From positions 124,001 through 188,000 of the forward strand of contig NZ_CP011452.2 in NCBI RefSeq assembly GCF_001008165.2: 64,000 bases of DNA, given 5' to 3'. Below are positions 30,318 through 38,612 of this stretch, in pieces; position 1 is the first letter of the stretch; each line of letters starts with the position of its first letter. Below the pieces are notes generated by a model, which was given only the letters and a program-made list of their open reading frames with translations, was not told where the DNA came from and did not search any database. The position numbers were made by a program, and so were the translations under genes. This DNA comes from Croceibacterium atlanticum (GTDB lineage Bacteria; Pseudomonadota; Alphaproteobacteria; Sphingomonadales; Sphingomonadaceae).

Positions 30318-30623
30318 TCAGGAGTCGAGCCAGGCCGCGAAGAGAACCGGCTGCATGGCAATGGCAGCGCTGGGATCGTCGATCACTTCGATCCGGCCAT
30401 CATTTGCCGCTTCGACCATATCCAGATCACCGCGCAGGATTGCATCGAGATTGGCCTTGCTCACTTTCAGCGTGCATTCTGCCTCCTGCCGCTCATTTGT
30501 GACGACCAGGCCTTCCGCCCGGATCACGCCTTCATCGCCCATATCTATGAGCAGAGAGCGGCCTACCGGATTATGGGCGAGAGCGAGTTGCAGTTTCTCG
30601 GTGAGTTCGTCGATCGTGTACAA
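30318..30623 (-). CDS. SCP2-like sterol-carrier domain protein (101 aa)
   Basis: This 101-residue protein fits a stand-alone SCP2 domain: a helical start (MYTIDELTEKLQLAL), the strand pair RSLLIDMGDEGVIRAEGLVV, then ECTLKVSKANLDAILRGDLDMVEAANDGRIEV, the typical SCP2 helix-strand pattern, and AIAMQPVLFAAWL. SCP2 domains bind lipids or acyl chains in a hydrophobic tunnel. Translation appears to start at TTG 30621-30623, seven bases after GAGGGG. It is followed by the serine hydrolase gene and is divergent from a TonB-dependent receptor 122 bases away. Confidence 0.75.
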   Translation of the reverse strand: MYTIDELTEKLQLALAHNPVGRSLLIDMGDEGVIRAEGLVVTNERQEAECTLKVSKANLDAILRGDLDMVEAANDGRIEVIDDPSAAIAMQPVLFAAWLDS

Positions 30624-30745
30624 GCCAGCCCCTCAATCCAGATTCACGGGTGTCCTAAGATAGATCGACCTCAGGTTCCAGCTGGTCACAAGGATTAGCC
30701 GCTTTTAATCCTTCGTATTCGCGGGGTCGAACCATCGGGGGTTAC

Positions 30746-33235
30746 TTGCATCAAATTCGCCTTTTTCTGGGGACATTTGCCTGTGTCCTCGTTTCGCCAT
30801 TGCCGGCTTACGCGCAGGATGACCTGTCCCTGGATGAGGGCGCGATCATTGTAACTGCGCAGGGGCGCCGGGAAGCGAGCGAAGATGTTCCGATTTCGCT
30901 TCAGACCTTTTCCGACGAGGAGATTGGGGCGAGGGATCTGCATGACTTGCGCGAAATCGCGCCATTCGTGCCCGGCTTCTATGTCGAGAGTCAGTATCCG
31001 ACGACGCCCAGTATAGTCATTCGTGGCATCAGCAGCGATACGGCCGATCTTTCGGCGGAACCGCGCGTCTCGGTCTATCGGGACGGGGTCTATGTGTCGC
31101 GCCCGCAATCGGCCATGTTCGAACTGTTCGATATCGAACGTGTCGAGGTTCTGAAGGGCCCACAATCCACGCTTTTCGGCAGGAGCGCCCTTACAGGCGC
31201 GGTCAGCATCATCCAGAACAAGGCCGATCCTGCGGATTTCGATGTCACTGGCACGGTCGGCGGCGGAAATCTGGGGGCCTATCTGGCCCAGGGCGTGGTC
31301 AATCTGACGCTATCCGGCAGTTCGGCATTGCGGATCGCCGGACTGGCCAGAAACCGCGATGGCTATGTGCGCAACCTGGCCGGTGGGGCAAAGCTGAACG
31401 GCAACCGCGCCCGCGCCCTGCGCGGCAGCCTGCATTTCGATCTGGCATCGGGCGGCAAGATCGACCTTCTGGGCAATGCCCAATGGGACCGTTTCAGCGG
31501 CCTTTCCTACAAATCGGGTGTATTCGCGCCCACCGATCCAGTCACCGGCACTCCGCTGGGAGATCTCGATCCGTCGAGCCCTGCCTTTCTTGATACGGCG
31601 CCGGGATTTCCCGATGAACGCCTCGGGGGCAGGCGCAAGCTTGAAGGCATGACGCTGCTCTACGAACAGCCAATCGGGGAAGGGTGGAAGATTTCCGCAA
31701 TCGGCGCGTGGAACAGGTTCCGTGCGCAGTTTGCCGGTGATGTGGACGGCTTTGCCTTCGATACCGCGACTACCGGAGAAGAGTCGGAAAACCGGCAGTG
31801 GAGCGGTGATTTGCGGTTGCATTACCAGCCTGCGGATGGCCTGAGCGCCTTCATCGGCGCAAGTTTTGCCGACGAATCCGGATCGCAGGACATATTGCTG
31901 CAGGTGGATGAGCGCGATCTGCTGGCCCTGCAGACCGGATTTCTCGATCGGACCAACCCGGTACCGCTGCCAGAGGCGGTCTATTCTTCTTCTCCGGCAG
32001 TGACCGGGCAATTGCAGGGCATCGCTGCGGCGTCCGGTTTTGCACTGGACGGTTCGCTGGCGCTGGCGCTCGCCAACAACATGTTGGGCGACCATTCGGA
32101 GCGCCTGCTGAGAAGCGCTGACAATCAGTATCGCGAAATCTTTGCTGGCATGGTCTTCCAACCGGCGGAGCGGTGGAAGTTCGAGCTCGGCCTGCGCTAC
32201 ACTGACGAAAGGAAACGGAGCGGCATAGAATCTACCATCTATCAGCGGTCCGTTCTGGCAGGTGTTCTCGGCGCGCTGACGCAGCCCGCTTCCGTCAGGG
32301 ATCCGTTGTTGCAGGCGCTTGCCGCGCCAGGTGCCGCCCATATTCCGGCAAGTGCAAGCTATCCGGTGCCGAATTTCGGTCTGCTTTATCAGGAAGGAAA
32401 CCGGGATGAGCGAGAACTGGAAGCCGGAGGATTTTCCTGGCGCGCATCGGCAATTTACGAGGCCAGCCCGGACTTCAATCTCTACGCGATCTATGCGCGG
32501 GGGCGACGTCCCGAAGTACTTTCCACCCAACCGCCGTTGAGCCCTGGAGGGGAGGCGCGCTTCAGCGATCTCGCTTCCGAAGTTGTCGATTCCATCGAAT
32601 TGGGATTCAAGCTCAACTCTGGGCCGTTCAGGCTCGAGGCGGCAGGATTTTATTACGATTATCGGCACTTCCAGACAGAAGTTCTGCAAGGCACCACGCT
32701 CGTTTCGATGGATGCGGGGAAGGCAAGTTCCCATGGGGCGGAGCTGACCGCCCGATATGCCGTAATGCCCGCATTCACGCTGTTTGCCACCTATGGTTAT
32801 ACCAGGGCGCGGTTCGGCGCCGGGCTTTATGACGGGAACCATGTGCGCCTTTCCCCCGATCACAGCCTGTCTTTCGGCGCAAATATGGCGCTGGATCTGG
32901 GTATCGGCGAATTGACGGCCACCCCCACGTTGAACTGGCGTTCGCGCGTCTATTTCGACAACAGCAATGGCGACCTGTCAGCCTTTTCCGGGGCTTTCCT
33001 CCGGCCCTTGGCATTCGAGGCAAGTCAGCAGCCTTATGCGCTGGCAGCCCTGCATGTGGGATTTGAGCCGGACAATTCCCCGCTGCGCTTGCAGGCCCAT
33101 ATCGAAAACCTGTTCGATCAGGATTACGTCCGCGATCTGGGAACGGGCAGCGTCTCTTTCGGCCTGCCCAGCTATGTCGCCGGGGCACCGCGCAGCATCC
33201 TGTTCACGGCATCGATTTCGCTCGGAGGGCGATAA
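30746..33235 (+). CDS. TonB-dependent outer-membrane receptor
   Basis: This 829-residue receptor has a signal peptide (MHQIRLFLGTFACVLV..., cleavage after AYA) and a TonB-box-like segment (EGAIIVTAQGRR). The plug domain shows DVPISLQTFSDEEI, SIVIRGIS, VYRDGVYVSRP and IERVEVLKGPQSTLFGR. The barrel runs to the end, and the closing IENLFDQDYVRDLG, APRSILFTASISLGGR is typical. The start is a TTG preceded by GGGGG; no ATG lies near the signal peptide. The plug type is common in Sphingomonadales for uptake of complex organic substrates; siderophore transport cannot be excluded. Its stop overlaps the start of the adenylation gene. Confidence 0.92.
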   Translation: MHQIRLFLGTFACVLVSPLPAYAQDDLSLDEGAIIVTAQGRREASEDVPISLQTFSDEEIGARDLHDLREIAPFVPGFYVESQYPTTPSIVIRGISSDTADLSAEPRVSVYRDGVYVSRPQSAMFELFDIERVEVLKGPQSTLFGRSALTGAVSIIQNKADPADFDVTGTVGGGNLGAYLAQGVVNLTLSGSSALRIAGLARNRDGYVRNLAGGAKLNGNRARALRGSLHFDLASGGKIDLLGNAQWDRFSGLSYKSGVFAPTDPVTGTPLGDLDPSSPAFLDTAPGFPDERLGGRRKLEGMTLLYEQPIGEGWKISAIGAWNRFRAQFAGDVDGFAFDTATTGEESENRQWSGDLRLHYQPADGLSAFIGASFADESGSQDILLQVDERDLLALQTGFLDRTNPVPLPEAVYSSSPAVTGQLQGIAAASGFALDGSLALALANNMLGDHSERLLRSADNQYREIFAGMVFQPAERWKFELGLRYTDERKRSGIESTIYQRSVLAGVLGALTQPASVRDPLLQALAAPGAAHIPASASYPVPNFGLLYQEGNRDERELEAGGFSWRASAIYEASPDFNLYAIYARGRRPEVLSTQPPLSPGGEARFSDLASEVVDSIELGFKLNSGPFRLEAAGFYYDYRHFQTEVLQGTTLVSMDAGKASSHGAELTARYAVMPAFTLFATYGYTRARFGAGLYDGNHVRLSPDHSLSFGANMALDLGIGELTATPTLNWRSRVYFDNSNGDLSAFSGAFLRPLAFEASQQPYALAALHVGFEPDNSPLRLQAHIENLFDQDYVRDLGTGSVSFGLPSYVAGAPRSILFTASISLGGR

Positions 33236-34845
33236 TGGCGGTAGCGATTGAGGAGCCCTCGGGCCTGGCGGTGGACTGGATTGCCCAGCGGCCCGTGCTG
33301 ATGGATTTCGGCGGGCCGGAAGATATCGGCTACGTCCCCCTCTCGGAAGCGGCAGAGAATTTTCACGGTATCGAACCCTTTGAACGGGCCGTTGAACGCT
33401 ATGCCGATAAGGTCGCGATCTATGACGGAACGACGTCGCTGAGCTATGCCGAGGTTCTGGACCGTGTTTACGGCCTGGCCCGGCAGATCGACGAGATGCT
33501 GCCCAAGGGGGCGGTCGTCACATCGCTGGTCGGCAGCACTGCCGCCGCGCCGATCATAGTGCTGGCGTGTTTCGCCGTCGGCCGGACGCTGGTGCCGCTG
33601 GATGCAGGGCACCCGTTGGAGCGGAAGAGAGCCCTGTTCGAGGAGAGCGGGGCCCAACTGCTGCTGCTGGATGCGAACGCAAAGGTAGATGACAGTTTCA
33701 TCCCCGCCGATCTGCCGCGGATCAAGGTCGATGCGACGATGGAAACCGGCGCGGAGCGGATCAATTGCCCTGCCGATCCGGCGGATCCGATGTTCGTGAT
33801 TTTTACTTCGGGCAGCACGGGAAGGCCCAAGGGGCTGGCTTTCGCCAATCGTCATGCCTCTACCATGTCGCAGACGATCGATACGTTTCATCTCAACGAG
33901 AATGACATCGTTCTCGGGCTGGGCTCGCTCACATCGGGCGGTTCACGCGATACCTTCATGGCACTGATTTCCGGTGCGACAATCCGGTTGATCGATGTGA
34001 AACGGGCTGGCCTGATGGAAGCCCTGCGGGTGATCGAGCAAGAGCAGATCACCTTCATGAGCTTTGTGCCATCCTATATCCGGATGCTGTTCGGCCTGCC
34101 GGGGATCGAGAAATCGCTGCGCAGCCTGCGTATTCTCGATCTGCATGGCGAAGCCACGCTTCCTGAAGACATGGCGCTGATGCGGTCCAGTCTCCCGGAA
34201 CATTGCCACATCAGCATCACATTGGGCGCCACCGAAACCGGCCTGGTGTTCACCTGGTACGCCAAGGAGGACAAGATCGAGGATGGGCGCGTCCCGGTCG
34301 GCTATCTGATCCCCGGCAAACAGGTGGCCATCATTGGCGAAGACGGCAATTCCGTTCGTCCCGGAGAGATTGGTGAACTCGTGGTACGCGGGATGCTTGC
34401 GCGGGGCGGCTGGCAGAAGGGTGAACTGACCCAGGGGCGCTTCCTGCCGGATCCGGACAGGCCCGACTGGTTTGTATATCCGATGGGCGATCTTGTCCGT
34501 CTTCGTCCGGATGGACTGTTCGAACATCATGGTCGCAAGGACCGCCAATTGAAGATCCGCGGGCAATGGGCGGATCTGGGTGCAGTGGAAGCCGCGTTGC
34601 GTTCCTGCGGCGGAGTGGCGGATGCGGTGGTGGATGCAATCGGCGCGGGTGGCAGCGAACAGATCGTTGCCTATGTCGTTCCGGAAAAGTCTGTCGATGC
34701 CCCCACCGCAGCGGAACTGAGGCGGGCCGTTGCAACGGCCACCGCGGAACATATGGTGCCGGGCCGCATCGAAATGCTCGACGCCATTCCGAGGCTGGCC
34801 AATTTCAAGCCCGACCTGAAACGGCTGGAAGCTATGCTGGCCTGA
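33235..34845 (+). CDS. Stand-alone AMP-binding (adenylation) enzyme, NRPS-like
   Basis: This 536-residue protein is an ANL-family adenylation domain without condensation or carrier domains. Core motifs: A3 TSGSTGRPKG (191-200), A5 GATE (331-334), A7 GDL (418-420), A8 GRKDRQLKIRG (433-443) and a degenerate A10, LANFKPD, with the catalytic lysine K525. In the A4 region (LTSGGSRDTFMALISGA, about 232-248) the aspartate that binds alpha-amino groups in standard NRPS domains appears to be replaced, so the substrate may not be an alpha-amino acid. ATG overlaps the TAA of the TonB receptor (TAATG). A separate ACP-thioesterase gene lies about 1.4 kb away. Confidence 0.88.
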   Translation: MAVAIEEPSGLAVDWIAQRPVLMDFGGPEDIGYVPLSEAAENFHGIEPFERAVERYADKVAIYDGTTSLSYAEVLDRVYGLARQIDEMLPKGAVVTSLVGSTAAAPIIVLACFAVGRTLVPLDAGHPLERKRALFEESGAQLLLLDANAKVDDSFIPADLPRIKVDATMETGAERINCPADPADPMFVIFTSGSTGRPKGLAFANRHASTMSQTIDTFHLNENDIVLGLGSLTSGGSRDTFMALISGATIRLIDVKRAGLMEALRVIEQEQITFMSFVPSYIRMLFGLPGIEKSLRSLRILDLHGEATLPEDMALMRSSLPEHCHISITLGATETGLVFTWYAKEDKIEDGRVPVGYLIPGKQVAIIGEDGNSVRPGEIGELVVRGMLARGGWQKGELTQGRFLPDPDRPDWFVYPMGDLVRLRPDGLFEHHGRKDRQLKIRGQWADLGAVEAALRSCGGVADAVVDAIGAGGSEQIVAYVVPEKSVDAPTAAELRRAVATATAEHMVPGRIEMLDAIPRLANFKPDLKRLEAMLA

Positions 34846-36289
34846 ACTTGCGGCGGGCACCATCGAGCCCGGCACGAAGCAGGTCGGGGGCGATCAGCAA
34901 CGCCGCGGCGCCAAACAGGGCCACACCGATTGCCACGAGGACCGCCAGTTCGAGCGGGGTGCCCAGCTTCCCGCTGATGGCGGGTTTTACCCCCAGAACG
35001 GCGATCGCCATCAATCCGGCACACAGGAAACTGGGCCAGATCGAACGGAACAACTCGCCGATCTGAAAATAGGTGTCGCGTTGCATCCACCATAATCCCA
35101 GCGGAAGCAGGATATAGAAATGCGCGACGGTCGCGATGGCCAGTCCCCACAGGCCGAAAGGCGTGCCGATGGCAATGCCTAGCGCAGTGGCCCCGGAAAG
35201 CGCGATTTGCCAATGCAGCATGCGGTCGGTGCGTCCCGCCGCGAAGAAGGCCGCCATCAGCAGCAATTGCAGGTGAACCGGCAGGGCGAGCAGGGCCAGA
35301 AGCTGGACGAAAGCGGATGCCTGGCCCCATTGTTCGCCGAAGACCCAGGGCAACAACAGGTCCGCAATCGCGGCGAGGCCGAAGAAGGATGGATAGACCA
35401 GCAGTGCGGTCGATTTGGTAAGCAGGGCGAATGTCCTGCGGCCGACCACCGGATCGTCCGGATAGCGGGAGAGGATCGCGAATGCGGCCATCGTCATCGG
35501 GCCGATCGTAAGTTCAATCAGAAGCAGGATCGTCTGCCCGGCCACTCGCAGGATGCCCAGCGCAGCCGCACTGAGAAGCAGCCCGGCGGCGAAGTCGAAA
35601 CCTTTCTGGTTGAACTGGGTGAGGGCGCCTGAACCCAGAAGCCGAAGACTGTCGGGCATGAGCGGTCGAAGCTTCTCGTATGAAAACCGCAGTGACGGGC
35701 GCCAATCGCAGAAAAACCACAATAGTGCCGTCTGGAACAACGCCTGCAGCAGGCTCTTGGCGACAAGTGCCCAGATCCCCCAGCCGGCCAGTGCCAGCAG
35801 GATCGCGATCACGCCCGATGCAAGGCTCGCCCCGACGATCCGCAGGGTGAGCTCCTTGAAACCGAGATCACGTAGCAGGTGGGCGTGATGCACGCTGCCC
35901 AGCGAAGAGATAGGCAGCGCCGGCGCCAGGGACAGCAGGACGATCCACAATAGCGCCTGATTCTCCCTATCCACGAACAGCATGACGCCGGTCAGGTAGA
36001 TCAGCGTTGCCACGCCGCTGATGGCGATCAGGAACCAGAAAACGCTGTCGAAAGTCAGCGAGTCGACGTCCTTCCGCCGTACCAGCGCTTCGTTCATCCC
36101 GATTTGCGAAAAATCCTGGAACAGGCTGAGGATCAGCCCGGCCAGAACCACGATGCCGAATTCTTCGGGGAGCACAAACCGGGCGATGACCACGAAGACC
36201 GCAAATCGCAGACCCCGTTCGGCAAAGGCGCCGGCATAGGACCAGAAGGCCGCGCTGCCGACCTGGCCTTCTGCGGTATTCCCGCTCAT
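34832..36289 (-). CDS. Lipopolysaccharide/polysaccharide flippase, MOP superfamily (Wzx-like)
   Basis: This 485-residue protein has about 12-14 hydrophobic helices. The N-terminal half shows SAAFWSYAGAFAERGLRFAVFVVIARFVLPEEFGIVVLAGLIL, the start typical of oligosaccharide flippases, and the rest fits the polysaccharide_synt family. Such proteins move lipid-linked sugars or other amphiphiles across the inner membrane. Start at ATG 36287-36289 is set by the four-base overlap with the ACP-thioesterase stop (ATGA). The 3' end overlaps the adenylation gene by 14 bases, convergently. No glycosyltransferase is next to it. Confidence 0.85.
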   Translation of the reverse strand: MSGNTAEGQVGSAAFWSYAGAFAERGLRFAVFVVIARFVLPEEFGIVVLAGLILSLFQDFSQIGMNEALVRRKDVDSLTFDSVFWFLIAISGVATLIYLTGVMLFVDRENQALLWIVLLSLAPALPISSLGSVHHAHLLRDLGFKELTLRIVGASLASGVIAILLALAGWGIWALVAKSLLQALFQTALLWFFCDWRPSLRFSYEKLRPLMPDSLRLLGSGALTQFNQKGFDFAAGLLLSAAALGILRVAGQTILLLIELTIGPMTMAAFAILSRYPDDPVVGRRTFALLTKSTALLVYPSFFGLAAIADLLLPWVFGEQWGQASAFVQLLALLALPVHLQLLLMAAFFAAGRTDRMLHWQIALSGATALGIAIGTPFGLWGLAIATVAHFYILLPLGLWWMQRDTYFQIGELFRSIWPSFLCAGLMAIAVLGVKPAISGKLGTPLELAVLVAIGVALFGAAALLIAPDLLRAGLDGARRKFRPA

Positions 36290-37311
36290 GATTTGGGGAG
36301 GAGGGCTTCGGTCACCGCCGGAGTGATCACGGATAATGGTTGCGGTTCGAACAATCCCAGATGCGTTCCGCCCACATGGATGCGTTGCAGCGCGGGTAGC
36401 AGGCGATCCCATTCCTCAACATCGAAATGCGTTTCGGCTTCATCGCTGGAGATAAGCAGAGCTGGAATGCCCAGGGGTGATGCGCGCCATCTGCGCAGCG
36501 CAATCCATCGCAAGCGCCCGATCAGCCGCTGTCGGCGCCAATAGAGGGTGCCCAGGGGAATGGTCCGTGCAACCTTCACCAGATGGCGGCGCGCGCTTTC
36601 CAGCCTGCCGAACAGGAGCGGCAGGGTGAACGCCAGTTTCTCCCCCAGCGCCTTTGCGCCTTTCGGAACGGTGAGGGAATCGCGGGCAAACAGGATAGGG
36701 CTTTGTTGCCCCGCTTCATCGATCAGGGGTTTGTGCAGCCGAATCCGAAGAAATGGATCGAGCAAGCACAGGAAAGTGACTTCGCGGCCTGCTGCCTCCA
36801 ACTGCGTGGCGATTTCGAACGCTATCACGCCGCCCACGCTGTAGCCCGCCAGCCGGATGGGCCCTTGGGGCTGCAATTTCTCGATCTCTTCCCTCAGTAT
36901 CGCTGCGCTGAGGGGAATGCTTGAAAGTACCCTGCTGCTGCGTTCAATATCCGGCAGGTTCAGAAGGTGAAACCTGATCCTGTCGGTGAAGGATTGGCGG
37001 AATGCCACCAGGCGCGGCTCGTCACCGAGCATGCCTGGCAGAAGAAATATCGGCGCATTTTCGGAACTCGGGCTGGAGATGTCCGCAATGGCCGAGGCCA
37101 GTTCGCGCGGCGTCGTATCCCGGGTGAGATTGTCCAGAGGGATCGAAATGCCGAGCAATTGCTCCAGATGGAGCATGAAGAGGACGCTCTTCAGCGAATC
37201 GGCGCCAGTTTCGCACCAGGGAATATCGGGAAGGAATTCCAGATCCGGGAAGGTTTCTTCCCAGCATGTCTCAATCGCTTTCAGCGGAGTTGGAATCTGT
37301 GTCCTGTGCAC
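36286..37311 (-). CDS. Acyl-carrier-protein / thioesterase fusion
   Basis: This 341-residue protein has an N-terminal carrier domain (about residues 5-78) with the phosphopantetheine serine S39 in GADSLKS, then a thioesterase domain (about 86-341) of the NRPS/PKS type. The nucleophile is S158 in GYSVGG; D185 in LLDPF and H317 in GGTHLGLF complete the likely catalytic triad. The fusion supplies both the loading site and the release step that the stand-alone adenylation enzyme lacks. Translation starts at a GTG at 37309-37311. Its stop overlaps the flippase start, so they are one operon. No phosphopantetheinyl transferase is visible here. Confidence 0.88.
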   Translation of the reverse strand: MHRTQIPTPLKAIETCWEETFPDLEFLPDIPWCETGADSLKSVLFMLHLEQLLGISIPLDNLTRDTTPRELASAIADISSPSSENAPIFLLPGMLGDEPRLVAFRQSFTDRIRFHLLNLPDIERSSRVLSSIPLSAAILREEIEKLQPQGPIRLAGYSVGGVIAFEIATQLEAAGREVTFLCLLDPFLRIRLHKPLIDEAGQQSPILFARDSLTVPKGAKALGEKLAFTLPLLFGRLESARRHLVKVARTIPLGTLYWRRQRLIGRLRWIALRRWRASPLGIPALLISSDEAETHFDVEEWDRLLPALQRIHVGGTHLGLFEPQPLSVITPAVTEALLPKS

Positions 37312-37501
37312 TCGCTTTCCCTAGCCGGATTTCGCGCGGAGTGAAGAAGCAGAAGCCAGAGCGCTGATGATGGTGCCATTCTGACCCAATCCGGTTCCAG
37401 GGCGTAGCCTGATATTGGCGAGGTGAGGGAGGGCGGTTATCGCCGTATCCGGCGCGCCGCTTCCAGAATTCGGCTGGGCGCCCGGCGAAGCAGGAGGCCC
37501 T

Positions 37502-37819
37502 ATGAATCTCGACGGTGTGTTCATCTGCAAGACGAAGACGCCCATCGGCGTCCAGGACAGCACGCTCACCTTCGTCATGGCCGATGACGGGCAGAGCTTC
37601 ACCGGCACGAGTGAAAGCAATACCGGCACGCTGGAATTCCTGGAAGGCAGGGTGGATGGGGCCCGGATCAGCTGGAAGATGGATCTGACCAAGCCGATCA
37701 GGATGACCTTGCGCTGCGAAGGAGAGCTCCTGGGCGATGAATTGCGGGTGGTGATTCATGCTGGCGCGATCGGTAAAATGCCATTGCATGGTGTAAGGGC
37801 GGTGTCCGATCGAGGCTGA
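37502..37819 (+). CDS. Hypothetical protein, small beta-rich domain (105 aa)
   Basis: This 105-residue protein starts MNLDGVFICKTKTPIGVQDSTLTF and consists mostly of predicted beta strands (GQSFTGTSESNTGTLEFLEGRVDGARISWKMDL, MTLRCEGELLGDELRVVIHAG). The pattern of repeated short strands with alternating Gly and Thr resembles a small beta-barrel domain conserved in Sphingomonadales, but I recognise no named family. There is no signal peptide. It is divergent from the ACP-thioesterase gene with a 190-base gap. Confidence 0.7.
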   Translation: MNLDGVFICKTKTPIGVQDSTLTFVMADDGQSFTGTSESNTGTLEFLEGRVDGARISWKMDLTKPIRMTLRCEGELLGDELRVVIHAGAIGKMPLHGVRAVSDRG

Positions 37820-37910
37820 AACCCTTTTTCGGTTTTCTCCAGCACACATTTCAGCGGAGCGTCCGATCATCCTGATCCGCGGCCGTGTCTGAAATCGCTT
37901 CAGGCAACGA

Positions 37911-37944
37911 AAAACCCCGCAAAGCCGAGGCTTTGCGGGGTTTT
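37911..37944. terminator. Strong bidirectional terminator hairpin next to tRNA-Val
   Basis: A perfect 16-base-pair inverted repeat (arms 37911-37926 and 37929-37944) has AAAA at one end and TTTT at the other. It can stop transcription from both sides: the minus-strand tRNA-Val gene that ends a few bases away, and the plus-strand small gene at 37502-37819. Confidence 0.85.
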
Positions 37945-37948
37945 CGAA

Positions 37949-38023
37949 TGGTGGGCGTAGGAAGAGTTGAACTTCCGACCCCTGCGATGTCAACACAGTG
38001 CTCTACCACTGAGCTATACGCCC
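37949..38023 (-). tRNA. tRNA-Val (anticodon GAC)
   Basis: The minus strand folds into a standard tRNA: acceptor stem GGGCGTA/TACGCCC, D stem GCTC/GAGC, anticodon stem CTGTG/CGCAG with loop TTGACAT (anticodon GAC), T stem GGAAG/CTTCC with TTCAACT loop, discriminator A and an encoded CCA end. GAC reads GTC (and GTT by wobble), so this is valine. A strong terminator follows directly. Confidence 0.96.
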
Positions 38024-38113
38024 GATCCATTCCGGACTGCCGAGGATGCGAAGATCGCTCGGCAGGCGGGCCCATTAGCGCCGCTGCCGGCGCTTATCAA
38101 GCCTGCATTTCGA

Positions 38114-38491
38114 CTATCGGTGAGAGGCCATCGCTTCTTCTTCGAAGATGCGTTCCACTTCCATCACCAGGTCTTTCAGGTGGAAGGGCTTGGAAAGCAT
38201 CTTGGCCTGCGGCGTGTGGCGGTTTTCGCGCAAGGTGACAGCCGCGAATCCGGTGATGAACATCACGCGGGTAGTCGGGCTGAGATCGGCACAACGCTGG
38301 GCCAGTTCGATCCCGTCCATTTCCGGCATCACGATGTCCGACAGCAACAGGTCGAAGCGTTCGACTTCCAGCAGGGGCAGGGCAGCAGTGCCGCGATCCA
38401 CGGCGACCACCGAATAGCCCGCCTTTTCCAGGGCACGCGCGAGATAGGTCCGCATTGCGTCATCGTCTTCGGCCAGCAGGATGCGGATCAT
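38114..38491 (-). CDS. cpdR: Response regulator CpdR (single-domain receiver)
   Basis: CpdR is the 125-residue receiver that, when unphosphorylated, directs ClpXP to degrade CtrA and other cell-cycle proteins. It has the acidic pair in LLAEDDDAM, phospho-acceptor D52 in LLLSDIVMPEMDG, threonine in MFITGFAA, and lysine in MLSKPFHLKDLV; the FHLKDLV helix and length match CpdR. Its kinase in Caulobacter is CckA acting through ChpT, and cckA is also present in this window. The frame runs 18 codons further upstream, but the ATG at 38489-38491 is the conventional start. Confidence 0.93.
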   Translation of the reverse strand: MIRILLAEDDDAMRTYLARALEKAGYSVVAVDRGTAALPLLEVERFDLLLSDIVMPEMDGIELAQRCADLSPTTRVMFITGFAAVTLRENRHTPQAKMLSKPFHLKDLVMEVERIFEEEAMASHR

Positions 38492-38612
38492 CGTGTCTTT
38501 CCCTGTTTGTCGGTGTCGGACCCCGCATAATCGGACCAGCGTCAAGAATCTCGATGAGTCTCGGCAGTGCCCAGCTTTGACACAGGCGGCAATCCGGGCC
38601 AGCTATCTGTGG

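Noticed and set aside
37949-38023. tRNA-Val as an integration site for a genomic island
   Set aside because: No integrase or repeated 3' tRNA end is seen within the window.
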